In this document: piece by piece, positions 35,371 to 43,913 of the stretch
How positions within the stretch are numbered: position 1 is the first letter of the stretch
Layout of the letters: each line of letters begins with the position of its first letter
Origin: Mangrovicoccus sp049603835
Lineage (GTDB): Bacteria > Pseudomonadota > Alphaproteobacteria > Rhodobacterales > Rhodobacteraceae
NCBI GenBank assembly: GCA_049603835.1
Contig: JBMYSZ010000006.1
Coordinates: 62,001 to 126,000 of the forward strand
DNA: 64,000 nucleotides
Direction of reading: 5' to 3'
Made by a program: the position numbers and the translations under genes
Notes under the pieces: generated by a model
Told to the model about the DNA's origin: nothing
What the model saw: the letters and a program-made list of their open reading frames with translations, nothing else
Databases searched by the model: none

Positions 35371-35468
35371 TGCGTTTCGTGCAAATACAGGAGGATCACC
35401 TTTCGCCGCCTCTCTCTTTTGTGGCCGCGAAAAGTGATCCTTTGTCGTTCAAGCTTTCCTAGAAACGC
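35371..35468. repeat. 98-bp nested palindromic repeat, copy B
   Basis: The outer ends are GCGTTTC / GAAACGC. The inner arms AGGATCACCTTTCGC and GCGAAAAGTGATCCT match at 14 of 15 positions. It shares GCGAAAAGTGAT and the end sequence with copy A, but the outer arms have diverged. It abuts the dacA stop codon. Confidence 0.7.
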
Positions 35469-37124
35469 TTAGGACCCAACCGGGGCGCAGCGTTCTGAAC
35501 GGGCTGAAAGCCGTTGGCAGGTCAATTCCGCATTGCGCGGGCTGAGCCCGACAAAGCGCGCTTCGAAACCGCGTTTTTTCTGAACGACGCGGCGTTGCGC
35601 ATCGGCCAGAGTGTCAAGCTCTTGTAGCGCGGTGCGCAGGAGAACCCGCTCTGCCTCATATTGGCTGGCAAAAAGCCCGATGGTGATCGCGGTTGTCGCC
35701 TGGGCGGCGCGGTCGCTGGCCACGATGACCGGGCTTTCTTGTGGAGCGGCGGGGTTCGGCGCCGCGCTGCCCGAGGTGGAAAAGACGATGGTCGCCGGGG
35801 GGCGCGCCGGTTTTGTGGGGGCCGAGCTGGGCTCTGCCTGATCTGCGGAGGCCAGGGCGGCGGCCTGCTGCCCTGCGCCTGAAGTGCTTGGTTCATCCTC
35901 GGCGGCAAGGTCAGACGCGATACTGGCCACCGCAAAAGCCGATGCCGCCTGAGCCTGAGATAGGGCGCTTGCCGTGTTGGTAGTCGGAGTGGTTTCGGTT
36001 TCCTCTGCTTGAGCAATTTCAACCGTTTCCGCCAAAACCTGCGGCGTATCCTCTTCGGGGCGGGCGGTGGGGCGCTCTATCGCTGTCAGACCAGCGGTTG
36101 AGGCCAAAGCCGCAGGGGAGCCACCCGCGCTCAGCTTGTCGCTTACATCCGCAACGACATTAGCGATTTCCACCTGGTCGGTGATTTGCTCAGCCGAGGT
36201 GGCGGCTAGAAGCGAATAGCTATTGGGGCGCGGTGTCGGTCGCGCGCTACGTTCCAGCACCAATGATGCGCTGCGGAACCCGCCTGGATTGGGGCGGCGC
36301 GGCTTGTTCACCTGGGCGTAGCGTGGGGCGCGGGCAAAGCCCATATCCAGCAATTCCGCCACGCGTGCATTCCGCGCCGCGCCGCTGGTGCCGCCAAACA
36401 TGGTCGCGATAATGCGCACCCCGTTGCGTTCCGCAGAGGCCACCAGATTAAAGCCAGCCGCCTGGGTATAGCCGGTCTTGATCCCATCCGCGCCGCGATA
36501 GGCGTTCAATAGGCGGCGATTTGTGTTGTGAACTGTGGTGACCTTGGCATCGGTCGAGCGGCGCGAGAAAAGATTGTAATATTCCGGATAATCATAAAAC
36601 AAATGCCGCCCCAAAAGGGTCATGTCCCGAGCCGAAGAATAATGCCCTTTCTGGGTCAGGCCGTGGGGATTTTTGAAATTCGTGTTTTTCATCCCCATGG
36701 CGCGGGCCATTTTGTTCATCCGCTTGGCAAAAGCCGCCTCGCTGCCCGCCACAGCCTCGGCCAGAACCACCGCCGCATCATTGGCCGATTTCACCGCAGA
36801 AGCGCGGATCAGATAGCGCAGCGCGATGGTTTGCCCGGCTTTGAGATAAAGCTTCGACGGCGGTTTCGAGGCCGCATATTTCGACACTCGGACTTGCGTA
36901 TCAAGGGTCAGCTCGCCCCTGCGCACCGCATCAAAAGTGACGTATAGTGTCATCATTTTGGTCAGTGATGCGGGGTGAAGCCGGGTATCTGCGTTGCGCG
37001 AGTGAAGCACTTCACCGCTGCGCGCATCCATTACCATAGCCGCATAAGGCGCGGCGGAAAGTTGCGCAAAAGAAATAAATACAATGCAAAGGCCCAAAAG
37101 GCCCGTTTTCCAAAGACGTTTCAT
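35469..37124 (-). CDS. D-alanyl-D-alanine carboxypeptidase with SPOR domain
   Basis: A periplasmic penicillin-binding protein (peptidase S11, DacA/DacC type) that trims peptidoglycan peptides. The start at 37124 has AGGTGG upstream and gives a signal peptide (MKRLWKTGLLGLCIVFISFAQLSAA). The three active-site motifs are present: SLTK with Ser53, SAN near 110 and KTG near 215. Residues about 290-470 are a long low-complexity Ala/Pro/Glu/Thr linker, and the last 75 residues form a SPOR-like domain (ITIGLFASQYEAERVLLRTAL) that binds denuded glycan at the septum. The 551-residue length reflects this linker plus SPOR, common in Rhodobacterales. Confidence 0.92.
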   Translation of the reverse strand: MKRLWKTGLLGLCIVFISFAQLSAAPYAAMVMDARSGEVLHSRNADTRLHPASLTKMMTLYVTFDAVRRGELTLDTQVRVSKYAASKPPSKLYLKAGQTIALRYLIRASAVKSANDAAVVLAEAVAGSEAAFAKRMNKMARAMGMKNTNFKNPHGLTQKGHYSSARDMTLLGRHLFYDYPEYYNLFSRRSTDAKVTTVHNTNRRLLNAYRGADGIKTGYTQAAGFNLVASAERNGVRIIATMFGGTSGAARNARVAELLDMGFARAPRYAQVNKPRRPNPGGFRSASLVLERSARPTPRPNSYSLLAATSAEQITDQVEIANVVADVSDKLSAGGSPAALASTAGLTAIERPTARPEEDTPQVLAETVEIAQAEETETTPTTNTASALSQAQAASAFAVASIASDLAAEDEPSTSGAGQQAAALASADQAEPSSAPTKPARPPATIVFSTSGSAAPNPAAPQESPVIVASDRAAQATTAITIGLFASQYEAERVLLRTALQELDTLADAQRRVVQKKRGFEARFVGLSPRNAELTCQRLSARSERCAPVGS

Positions 37125-37316
37125 GACGCCACCTGCTCTCATGGGTTGCCGCCGGTTTTCCGGTCGTGCAATTCTGCCTCACCCATAAAGTAACATGGTT
37201 AAGAGAAAATTGTCAGTATTTTTGGGGGTTTGGGAGCGTTTCTTAAAGTAAGCCCTAGATTTCGGTCCGAATCGGACCTTACCCCCTAGATCTGCGGCGT
37301 TTTGGCTTTGGATTTG

Positions 37317-38012
37317 TTACATATCGGCCAGAATCGGGGCTAATCCACCGAGATCGGGAACCTCAATATAACGCGCATTGCCGTGGGGCGGCTCCGCATG
37401 TTCCAGCGCCCAGGACAGGTCATGAGGCACAAAGACTCCCCAGCCGCCCACATCGATCACCGGCAAAACATCGGATTTCATCGAATTGCCGACCATCATG
37501 GCCTTTTCCGGGCCGCCGCCATAGCGCTGAAAGATCTCTGCATAAATCGGAGGGGTCTTATTGCTGACGATTTCCACCCCATCAAATAGCTCCCCCAAAC
37601 CGGATTGAGCCAATTTCCGCTCTTGGTCCAACAGGTCGCCTTTGGTGATCAGCACGACTTTATGATCTTCGGCGGCAGCGATCACCGCCTCGCGCGCATG
37701 GGGTAGCAGTTCGATCGGATGGCTCAGCATATCCTGACCGGCATCGATAATTTCTTGGATGATTTTGGCCGGCACCCGCTGATCCGTGACCTCAATCGCG
37801 GTTTCGATCATCGACAGCATAAAGCCTTTGATACCGAAGCCATAATGGCCCAGATTTCGATGCTCGGCCTCTAGCAGACGCTCGGCAAGATGGTCTTTTT
37901 CCGCGTAATCGCCTAAAAGTTCGGCGAATCGCGCTTCGGTCAGTTTAAAGAATTGTTCATTATGCCAAAGCGTATCATCAGCATCGAACCCGACCGTTGT
38001 AATTTTCTTCAT
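37317..38012 (-). CDS. HAD-superfamily hydrolase
   Basis: A 231-residue cytoplasmic phosphatase-like protein. HAD motif 1 is FDADDTLWH near residues 9-17 (nucleophile Asp and general acid Asp), motif 2 is LITKG, motif 3 is the Lys around SNKTP, and motif 4 is VGNSMKSDV. A helical cap lies between motifs 1 and 2, as in YjjG/gph-type enzymes. The substrate is unknown. The gene is divergent from clpS. Confidence 0.88.
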   Translation of the reverse strand: MKKITTVGFDADDTLWHNEQFFKLTEARFAELLGDYAEKDHLAERLLEAEHRNLGHYGFGIKGFMLSMIETAIEVTDQRVPAKIIQEIIDAGQDMLSHPIELLPHAREAVIAAAEDHKVVLITKGDLLDQERKLAQSGLGELFDGVEIVSNKTPPIYAEIFQRYGGGPEKAMMVGNSMKSDVLPVIDVGGWGVFVPHDLSWALEHAEPPHGNARYIEVPDLGGLAPILADM

Positions 38013-38144
38013 CTTCGCCCCAAAACTTTAACTCACCATTTGCGGAGAATAGCGGATAATTGAGCATTGCCCCTTTTCTCGCGCTATAGCCTTCGTATAT
38101 TGTGCCGCACTGATCCTGATGTGAAGAGCCCTGGAGCTGAAATT

Positions 38145-38486
38145 TTGTCATCATTTCCAACCATCCTTTCCGACAAAGATAACGGGCCGGATGATGACGC
38201 CGGTGTCATCACGCAGACGCGGGCCCGCACCCAGCGGCCGCCGCTTTACAAGGTGCTTATCCTCAATGATGACTACACGCCCATGGAATTTGTGGTGCAT
38301 GTGTTGGAACGCTTCTTTGGGATGAGCCATAGCCAAGCTTTTGAGCTGATGCTGACAGTCCATAAAAAGGGGTTGGCCGTTGTGGGCGTGTTTTCCTTCG
38401 AGGTAGCGGAAACCAAAGTAGGGCAGGTGATGGATTTCGCGCGGCGGCATCAGCATCCGCTGCAATGCACCATGGAAAAGGAATGA
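38145..38486 (+). CDS. clpS: ATP-dependent Clp protease adaptor ClpS
   Basis: A 113-residue adaptor that delivers N-degron substrates to ClpAP. The core is clear: PPLYKVLILNDDYTPMEFVVHVLERFF (substrate-pocket Asn-Asp-Asp and Met), then VHKKGLAVVGVFSFEVAETK. The N-terminal tail GPDDDAGVITQTRART is typical of alphaproteobacterial ClpS. The start is uncertain: a TTG at 38145 has GGAG nine bases before it and yields the usual tail length, while an upstream ATG at 38067 would add 26 atypical residues. No clpA follows; the next gene is an rRNA methyltransferase-like gene. Confidence 0.92.
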   Translation: MSSFPTILSDKDNGPDDDAGVITQTRARTQRPPLYKVLILNDDYTPMEFVVHVLERFFGMSHSQAFELMLTVHKKGLAVVGVFSFEVAETKVGQVMDFARRHQHPLQCTMEKE

Positions 38487-38493
38487 TCGGGAC

Positions 38494-39492
38494 TTGTCCG
38501 TGACAAGATCGCGACTGAAGATTGCCCATGATCTGGCGGCATTCAGCCTTCCGACTGAGGGCGAAATCGCCATTTTCGGCGCGCCTGGCTCCGTGGCTTT
38601 GCAGGCCGAGTTCGGGGATCGCTTACATTATATATCTACCGACCGTCCGGCTTATGCGGCTATTGAGGCTGCGGGGGGGCGGGTCAGCCATGAGGCCGGG
38701 ACCGGTTATGCGGCCGCGGTCGTGATGCTGCCACGGGCCAAAGCCGCTGCCAAATGGCTAATCGGTCAAGCGGCGGGGCGCGTTGTTCCTGGCGGCTTGG
38801 TTCTGGTGGATGGGCAAAAAACCGACGGGATCGAAACCGCGGTGAAGGAATGCAAATCTCGGCTGACTTTGATCGATAGCTATGTGAAGGCTCATGGGCG
38901 CCTGTTTTGGTTTCATGCGGCGCCAGGGCTAGAGGATTGGGCCGAGCTGCATCTCAATTGGCCCAAACCCGAAGGATATCAGACCGCGCCTGGGGTGTTT
39001 TCCGCTGATGGCATCGATCCGGGCTCTGCCGCTTTGATCGAGGACCTTACCGGTCCGCTCAAAGGCCATGGCGCGGATTTCGGCGCGGGATGGGGCTATT
39101 TGTCGAAAAACCTGCTTCAGGCACATCCGGGCATCAAACAGCTGGATTTGGTCGAGGCAGATTTAATTGCGCTTGAGGCGGCGAAGGTCAATATCGACGA
39201 TCCTCGGGCGCAGTTTCACTGGGCGGATGCCACGACTTGGCAGGCTTCGGGTAAGCTGGATTTTGTGATCACAAACCCACCCTTTCATTCGGGCCGCGAA
39301 GCGACCCCAGATCTAGGTAAGGCCTTTTTGCGCCAAGCGGCCAGCAATCTGGCGCCGCGTGGTGTGCTCTGGGCGGTGGCGAATAAACAACTCCCTTATG
39401 AATCGCTGATGGAAGAGCTTTTCCAACAGACAGAGTTCCGGCGTGTGTCTCCGGGCTATAAGGTCCTTATTGGGCAGCGTCCCAAACGCTAG
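38494..39492 (+). CDS. RsmC-like class I SAM methyltransferase
   Basis: A 332-residue protein that resembles RsmC, the 16S rRNA G1207 methyltransferase. It has a degenerate N-terminal half (residues about 1-160) and a catalytic C-terminal half with the SAM motif GADFGAGWGYLSKNLL, an acidic VEAD, and FVITNPPFHSGR, the NPPF motif for base amino methylation. The start is a TTG at 38494 or a GTG two codons later, eight or more bases after clpS. It is likely cytoplasmic, and the exact rRNA target is inferred. Confidence 0.85.
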   Translation: MSVTRSRLKIAHDLAAFSLPTEGEIAIFGAPGSVALQAEFGDRLHYISTDRPAYAAIEAAGGRVSHEAGTGYAAAVVMLPRAKAAAKWLIGQAAGRVVPGGLVLVDGQKTDGIETAVKECKSRLTLIDSYVKAHGRLFWFHAAPGLEDWAELHLNWPKPEGYQTAPGVFSADGIDPGSAALIEDLTGPLKGHGADFGAGWGYLSKNLLQAHPGIKQLDLVEADLIALEAAKVNIDDPRAQFHWADATTWQASGKLDFVITNPPFHSGREATPDLGKAFLRQAASNLAPRGVLWAVANKQLPYESLMEELFQQTEFRRVSPGYKVLIGQRPKR

Positions 39493-39519
39493 CGCCTTTT
39501 TCCTCTTAGGAGTACGCAG

Positions 39520-40326
39520 ATGTCTTTTTCAGTTGCGGGCAAGAGTGTCATCGTAACCGGCGCCTCTAGTGGGGTTGGTTTGGCTGTGGCGCGTCACATG
39601 GTCGATGCGGGCGCGCGCGTCATGCTGGCGGATATGAGCGAAGAGGGGCTGGAAGACGAGGTTCAGCAGCTCTCTGAAACCGGCGAGGCGGCTTGGTTCG
39701 CGGGGGATTTGCGCGAAAGGCTAACACTGGCCAATCTGATGTCTGCGACTATCGATGCCTATGACCGTCTGGATATTTTGGTGAATGGTCACCGCCAGGT
39801 CACGGCATGTGATCCGCTCAATATCGGTGAAGATCTGGTCGAAGACCTGTTTCAGCAAAATGTGATGCCTAGCCTAAGGCTTAGCCAAATGGCGGCGAAA
39901 CGCATGATGGCACAGGCCGAAGAGGCGCTTGACGAAAATGCGCCCGCCGGCTCGATCATCAATCTCAGCTCTATCGCCGCGCGGCGCACCCAGCCCTCGC
40001 TTATGGCCTTTTCAGTGGCAGCGGCTGCATTGGATCAAATGACCCGGTCCATGGCTGTGTCTTTGGCAGAGCATCGCATCCGAGTGAATGCGGTGGCCTT
40101 TGGATCGGTGATGTCGCAAAGCCTGAAAAAGACTCTGCGGGAAAATCGCGAATACCGCCAAGAGATCGTGGAAAATACACCGCTGTCACGGATCGCCGGG
40201 CCGCGCGAGATCGCGGAAACTGTGCAGTTTTTGGCCTCTGAAAGTGCGGCTTTTGTCACTGGGCAGATTTTAACCGTGGATGGCGGCCGGACGCTGATCG
40301 ACCCGGTCACCGCGCCTGCGCATTAG
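39520..40326 (+). CDS. Atypical short-chain dehydrogenase lacking catalytic Tyr and Lys
   Basis: A 268-residue Rossmann protein. The nucleotide loop TGASSGVGLAVARH (residues about 14-27) and the end INLSSIAARR plus ...GQILTVDGG are normal for SDRs. In the place of Y-x3-K the sequence reads AFSVAAAAL: Phe replaces the catalytic Tyr and Ala replaces the Lys. NNAG is also changed to NGHR. The frame is otherwise intact, so it may be an inactive, ligand-binding or regulatory SDR. It has GGAG before the ATG and stands alone in its transcription unit. Confidence 0.82.
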   Translation: MSFSVAGKSVIVTGASSGVGLAVARHMVDAGARVMLADMSEEGLEDEVQQLSETGEAAWFAGDLRERLTLANLMSATIDAYDRLDILVNGHRQVTACDPLNIGEDLVEDLFQQNVMPSLRLSQMAAKRMMAQAEEALDENAPAGSIINLSSIAARRTQPSLMAFSVAAAALDQMTRSMAVSLAEHRIRVNAVAFGSVMSQSLKKTLRENREYRQEIVENTPLSRIAGPREIAETVQFLASESAAFVTGQILTVDGGRTLIDPVTAPAH

Positions 40327-40345
40327 AGCCGTTTGAGAAAGCCGC

Positions 40346-40729
40346 TTAGCTGGGCACCACCGCCACCGGTGCGGGGCAGCTTCGCAGGGCAAGCTCCGAG
40401 CGCCGCTTTTGCAGATTGGCCAATTTGCGTCGCTCGGCGGTTGGGTCAATCGCCACCCGCGCGCGATAGGTCCGGGGCTGGCTGGCGCCGATGCAAAACC
40501 CACCATGGCGGTGATAGCGCGAGCAAGACGATACCCCATAGCTATAATTCCGGATCCGAGTTTCATAGGCATAGCCGCGGGCCAGATTGCCATTCACCTC
40601 GGAAATCAACCGATCCAATGACCTGATTTCTTTCGCCAAGCTGCTTTGACAGCGCTCTTGGGGCGTGCCGCAAGCGGTGAGCAGCAGCAAAATTCCAATA
40701 ACGGCAAATGAGGAAAGGCGGCGCAGCAT
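40346..40729 (-). CDS. Hypothetical lipoprotein
   Basis: A 127-residue protein with a lipoprotein signal, MLRRLSSFAVIGILLLLTAC (lipobox LTAC, Cys20). The mature part is helical and Cys-containing (CQSSLAKEIRSLDRLISEVNGNLARGYAYE, SSCSRYHRHGGFC) with a second helix LANLQKRRSEL. Two long helices around a Cys-rich loop suggest a coiled-coil outer-membrane or periplasmic structural protein. I do not recognise a family. It is convergent with the SDR gene and divergent from hemF. Confidence 0.7.
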   Translation of the reverse strand: MLRRLSSFAVIGILLLLTACGTPQERCQSSLAKEIRSLDRLISEVNGNLARGYAYETRIRNYSYGVSSCSRYHRHGGFCIGASQPRTYRARVAIDPTAERRKLANLQKRRSELALRSCPAPVAVVPS

Positions 40730-40824
40730 CGGGAAATTCCTTTGGCTTCTGGCTTTCTTGCTTGCGGGCTTTGGGCGTGCCTGTCAAATCACTTTGGTCA
40801 GGATCCGCCGGGAAAGGAGCCGCC

Positions 40825-41715
40825 ATGTCCGCGCCATTTGAAACCGAAAAAGCAAAGGCCTCTGCCTGGTTCCGCGAGCTACGCGATCAAATTGTGGCGG
40901 CTTTCGAAGCCTTGGAAGACAGCCAGACCGAAGGGCCTTTTGCGGATCTGCCCGCTGGTCGGTTTGATGTGTCCGAAACCAAGCGGCACAGCGAAGATGG
41001 CTCTGATGCGGGCGGCGGTTTGATGTCGGTGATGCGCGGTGGACGTGTCTTTGAGAAGGTCGGGGTCAATGTCTCGACGGTTTATGGCCAGCTTGGCGCA
41101 CGGGCCCAGGCGGCGATGGCGGCGCGCAAAGACCTGGATCTAAGCGACGATCCTAGCTTTTGGGCCTCTGGCATCAGCTTGGTGGCGCATATGCAAAACC
41201 CCCATAGCCCGGCGGTGCATATGAATACCCGCATGTTCTGGACGCCGAAAGCCTGGTGGTTTGGCGGCGGGTCGGATCTGAACCCCTGCCTGGAATATGA
41301 CGAGGACACCGCCGCGTTTCACAAAGTTCTGGAACAGGCCTGCACCCCTCATGGGGCAGAGTATTATGACCGGTTCAAGGCCTGGGCGGATGAGTATTTC
41401 TTTGTTCCCCATCGCGGTCGGGCGCGGGGTGTTGGCGGGATCTTTTATGACGATCTGAACACCGGCGATTGGGAGGCGGATTTCGCCTTTACCCGTGATG
41501 TGGGGGCGGCTTTCTTGCCGGCCTTTTTGCCGGTCACCGAAAAACGCCGCGACACGCCTTGGACTGAGGCAGATAAAGACGCTCAGCTGGTGCATCGCGG
41601 GCTCTATGCGGAATATAACCTGGTCTATGATCGCGGCACGAAATTCGGTTTGGAAACGGGCCATGATGCGAATGCGGTTCTTATGAGCCTGCCGCCCTTG
41701 GCCAAGTGGGTCTGA
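40825..41715 (+). CDS. hemF: Oxygen-dependent coproporphyrinogen III oxidase
   Basis: A 296-residue cytoplasmic enzyme that converts coproporphyrinogen III to protoporphyrinogen IX using oxygen. It complements HemN at 22-23 kb for aerobic growth. The family block GISLVAHMQNPHSPAVHMNTR and WWFGGGSDLNP are visible, as are HRGRARGVGGIFYDD and YAEYNLVYDRGTKFGL. The ATG at 40825 has AAAGGAG upstream; the upstream frame to 40708 overlaps the lipoprotein gene. Its TGA overlaps the ATG of the next gene. Confidence 0.96.
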   Translation: MSAPFETEKAKASAWFRELRDQIVAAFEALEDSQTEGPFADLPAGRFDVSETKRHSEDGSDAGGGLMSVMRGGRVFEKVGVNVSTVYGQLGARAQAAMAARKDLDLSDDPSFWASGISLVAHMQNPHSPAVHMNTRMFWTPKAWWFGGGSDLNPCLEYDEDTAAFHKVLEQACTPHGAEYYDRFKAWADEYFFVPHRGRARGVGGIFYDDLNTGDWEADFAFTRDVGAAFLPAFLPVTEKRRDTPWTEADKDAQLVHRGLYAEYNLVYDRGTKFGLETGHDANAVLMSLPPLAKWV

Positions 41716-42443
41716 TGGAGCGCAAGCCTCGCAAAAATGCCATCGGGCAAATGATCGGCTGGCCGGTGGAGCAAGATTTACCACGTCCGCGCCCGGAACG
41801 GGTCAAATTGAAGGGGCGTTATGCGAAACTTGCGCCTTTGGATCCGGTAAAGCATGGGGATGATCTTTTCGCGGCTTTGTGCAGCGCTGAGGAGGGGGCA
41901 GAGGGGGTGTGGACCTATATGCCGGTTGGTCCGTTTCCCAGCCGTATCGCCTTTGACCATTGGTTGACCCAGGCGGCGCAATCCAAAGATCCGCTATTTT
42001 TCGCAATTCTCGACCGGGATACCGGGCGGGCTTTGGGCTCTGCCAGCTTGCTGCGGATCCATCCGAATATGGGTGCGGTTGAGATCGGCTTTCTGCTTTT
42101 TGGCCCCGAATTGCAACGAAGCGTGATCGCGACAGAGGCGATGGCTTTGTTCATGACTTATGTTTTCGATGAGTTGGGCTATCGCCGCTATGAATGGAAA
42201 TGCGACGCGCTAAATGCCCCATCGCGGCGCGCGGCAGAGCGGCTGGGCTTTGTCCATGAAGGGATATTCCGCCAGGCAGTGGTTTATAAAGGCCGCAATC
42301 GCGATACGGCCTGGTATTCTATCATCGATACGGATTGGCCCAAGGTGAAGGCGGGGCTAGAGGCTTGGCTTGATCCCGATAACTTCAAGAAGAAGACCGG
42401 GCAGCAGAAGCGGCGGCTTGAAGACTGCCGCAAAAAGCCCTGA
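41715..42443 (+). CDS. GNAT family N-acetyltransferase
   Basis: A 242-residue protein of the RimJ/RimL type. The core block ALGSASLLRIHPNMGAVEIGFLLFGPELQ carries the beta strands, and RSVIATEAMALFMTYVFDELGYRRYEWKCDALNAPSRRAAERLGFVHEG carries the acetyl-CoA loop and the conserved NxxS/AERLGF end. Its ATG overlaps the hemF TGA (TGATG), so it is co-translated. The acceptor is unknown; ribosomal-protein-like or small-amine acceptors are possible. A lysine-rich C-terminal tail (FKKKTGQQKRR) extends beyond the usual domain. Confidence 0.88.
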   Translation: MERKPRKNAIGQMIGWPVEQDLPRPRPERVKLKGRYAKLAPLDPVKHGDDLFAALCSAEEGAEGVWTYMPVGPFPSRIAFDHWLTQAAQSKDPLFFAILDRDTGRALGSASLLRIHPNMGAVEIGFLLFGPELQRSVIATEAMALFMTYVFDELGYRRYEWKCDALNAPSRRAAERLGFVHEGIFRQAVVYKGRNRDTAWYSIIDTDWPKVKAGLEAWLDPDNFKKKTGQQKRRLEDCRKKP

Positions 42444-42457
42444 GCCCGGCTTTGCCC

Positions 42458-42865
42458 ATGACCAGCCGTCTATTTGTCTATGGGACTTTGCGCGCCGCCT
42501 GTCCGCGTGGCCCAGTCGCAGCCAAGCTGCATCAAGTAGCGCGGCATTTGGGAGCGGCGCGATATCAGGGGCGGCTTTACCGTGTGGTTTGGTATCCGGG
42601 AATTGTGCCGAGTACGGATCCCCGCGACCAGGTCTTAGGCGATTTGTATGAGCTGCCAGAAGATCCCGCGCTATGGGCCGAGCTTGACGCTTATGAAGGC
42701 ATCGCCCCGGGCAAGCCGGAGCCGCAGGAATATAGCCGCGATTTGACACAAGTGCAGCTGGCCGATGGCGGTCATAGCGCGGCGTGGATCTATCGCTATC
42801 AATGGCCCTTGGACGAGGCCTTGCGCATCGACTCAGGCGATTGGTGCGCGGCGATACCTAAGTAA
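42458..42865 (+). CDS. Gamma-glutamylcyclotransferase-like (GGCT/AIG2) protein
   Basis: A 135-residue protein with FVYGTLR near residues 6-12, the substrate loop of the GGCT fold, and the later YEG segment (LDAYEGIAPG) with the acid residue. This family cyclises gamma-glutamyl amines or remains uncharacterised as AIG2-like. The ATG at 42458 is chosen over a TTG two codons earlier. It appears to be in the same unit as the GNAT gene, 14 bases upstream, and is followed by the Irr box of the next operon. Confidence 0.85.
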   Translation: MTSRLFVYGTLRAACPRGPVAAKLHQVARHLGAARYQGRLYRVVWYPGIVPSTDPRDQVLGDLYELPEDPALWAELDAYEGIAPGKPEPQEYSRDLTQVQLADGGHSAAWIYRYQWPLDEALRIDSGDWCAAIPK

Positions 42866-42875
42866 AACACTCCAG

Positions 42876-42892
42876 TTTAGAGCTATTCTAAA
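42876..42892. promoter_or_regulatory. Irr box (iron control element) of the hemP operon
   Basis: TTTAGAGCTATTCTAAA matches about 13 of 16 informative positions of the ICE motif TTTAGAACnGTTCTAAA, with both half-sites TTTAGA and TCTAAA intact. It lies about 210 bases upstream of the first gene of the iron operon. In Rhodobacterales, Irr controls haem and iron genes. The rest of the 235-base gap holds no gene I can support. Confidence 0.7.
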
Positions 42893-43100
42893 GTAATCAC
42901 TGCATTTTTCGCGGTCAACTTTGCTGCGCCTGCCTAATTCCTGATCAAAATACCCGGAAAAGATGCCTCTCACCGGCCTTTTTTATTTCCGAGTGAATTT
43001 ATCGGGTTTCAATTCCCAAATAAATTTGTCAGATAAATCCCATCAGCCACCCCACCTTTTCCGGACCAGGGGAAGCCATAGACCCAAAGGAGGACCGAAG

Positions 43101-43250
43101 ATGACGAGTTGGATTCGAAATATTTGGACGCCTTTGCGCAAGGCGCCGGAACAGATCGAAACGGAAGCGTTTTGGACTTTGGCAGAAGCCGGTTTCGCCG
43201 CGCCGATTGCTCTTGAACCCCTGTTAGACCGAATTGAGGCTGTGAAATGA
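43101..43250 (+). CDS. Unknown 49-aa protein, first gene of hemP operon
   Basis: A very strong ribosome site (AAAGGAGG, eight bases before the ATG) precedes a 49-codon frame, MTSWIRNIWTPLRKAPEQIE... ending ...LDRIEAVK. Its stop is inside the start of hemP (ATGA), so it is coupled to it. It is amphipathic, with a Trp-rich N-terminal helix that could sit at the membrane. I do not recognise a family. The in-frame region upstream to 42963 is unlikely to be translated. A small helper for haem import is possible from context only. Confidence 0.7.
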   Translation: MTSWIRNIWTPLRKAPEQIETEAFWTLAEAGFAAPIALEPLLDRIEAVK

Positions 43251-43426
43251 ATGTGATGGTTAAACCTACTCCGCCGAAACAAGCGATCAATGTTCAGCAA
43301 GACACGCCACCTATTTACGATGCTCAGGCGATGACCGAAGGCGGCAATACCGCGCTGATCCATCTTAATGGCTGCATCTATACTCTGCGCATCACCCGCG
43401 CGGGCAAGCTGATCCTGACAAAATGA
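43247..43426 (+). CDS. hemP: Hemin uptake protein HemP
   Basis: A 59-residue protein of the HemP family. The end IHLNGCIYTLRITRAGKLILTK is the family signature, where the beta-strand Y-x-L-R-(I)-T-R-x-G-K-L-I-L-T-K is nearly invariant. In some relatives (HmuP) it activates haem-receptor transcription. It overlaps the preceding gene by four bases and the next by four, so the three are one translational unit. No haem receptor or hmuRSTUV lies in the window. Confidence 0.92.
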   Translation: MNVMVKPTPPKQAINVQQDTPPIYDAQAMTEGGNTALIHLNGCIYTLRITRAGKLILTK

Positions 43427-43899
43427 GCCGGCTTGCAGATCCTTCAGGTGCGGCAGCGATAGGCTGGCTTAGTCACTTGCCCGAAGCCGAGGCCGAAACA
43501 GTGGTCTTTTTGCGGCTTTGGTGCGATGGCGAAATCGGCCAAGCAGAGGTGCGTGCCGCGTTTGAGCAGCGATTTGGCGGCAGTTTGGCCAGCCAAATGG
43601 CGCAGGATCTGCATGATTTGGTAAGTTTGCTCACGCGTCATGCGCGCCGGCCCCTATGTCGTCACGAGGTCACCAGCCCTTGTGTTGCCATGGATGAATG
43701 CGCTTTGGCGCGTTTTATCGGCATAGCCGCGCGCGGAGATCACGAAGATGCGTTGATGTTCGCCATGCTACTTGTGCGCCCCGATATCGCGCCCGGATTA
43801 ACCACGCTGGCCCAGCAAGTGGGCGTCGCACTGCATCAGCTTTCACTCTCTCCCCTTTTGGCTCAGGCCGATAGGGGAACTCACCAGCCACTTCACTAA
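43423..43899 (+). CDS. Unknown 158-aa protein between hemP and imelysin gene
   Basis: The ATG overlaps the hemP TGA. The protein is largely helical with no signal peptide or membrane helix. The centre holds HARRPLCRHEVTSPCVAMDEC (two Cys, two His nearby), and the C-terminus is HQPLH. I do not recognise a family. The tight coupling and the Irr box tie it to iron or haem use; Cys/His content would allow metal or haem binding. It is 14 bases before the imelysin gene. Confidence 0.72.
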   Translation: MSRLADPSGAAAIGWLSHLPEAEAETVVFLRLWCDGEIGQAEVRAAFEQRFGGSLASQMAQDLHDLVSLLTRHARRPLCRHEVTSPCVAMDECALARFIGIAARGDHEDALMFAMLLVRPDIAPGLTTLAQQVGVALHQLSLSPLLAQADRGTHQPLH

Positions 43900-43913
43900 A
43901 TAAGGTTGTTCCT

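Noticed and set aside
37264..37280. GGTCC-GAATC-GGACC hairpin as terminator of the HAD gene
   Set aside because: The stem is only 5 bp with no T-run, so it was not annotated.
42963..43100. N-terminal extension of the 49-aa ORF to 42963
   Set aside because: The very strong AAAGGAGG site directly precedes the ATG at 43101.
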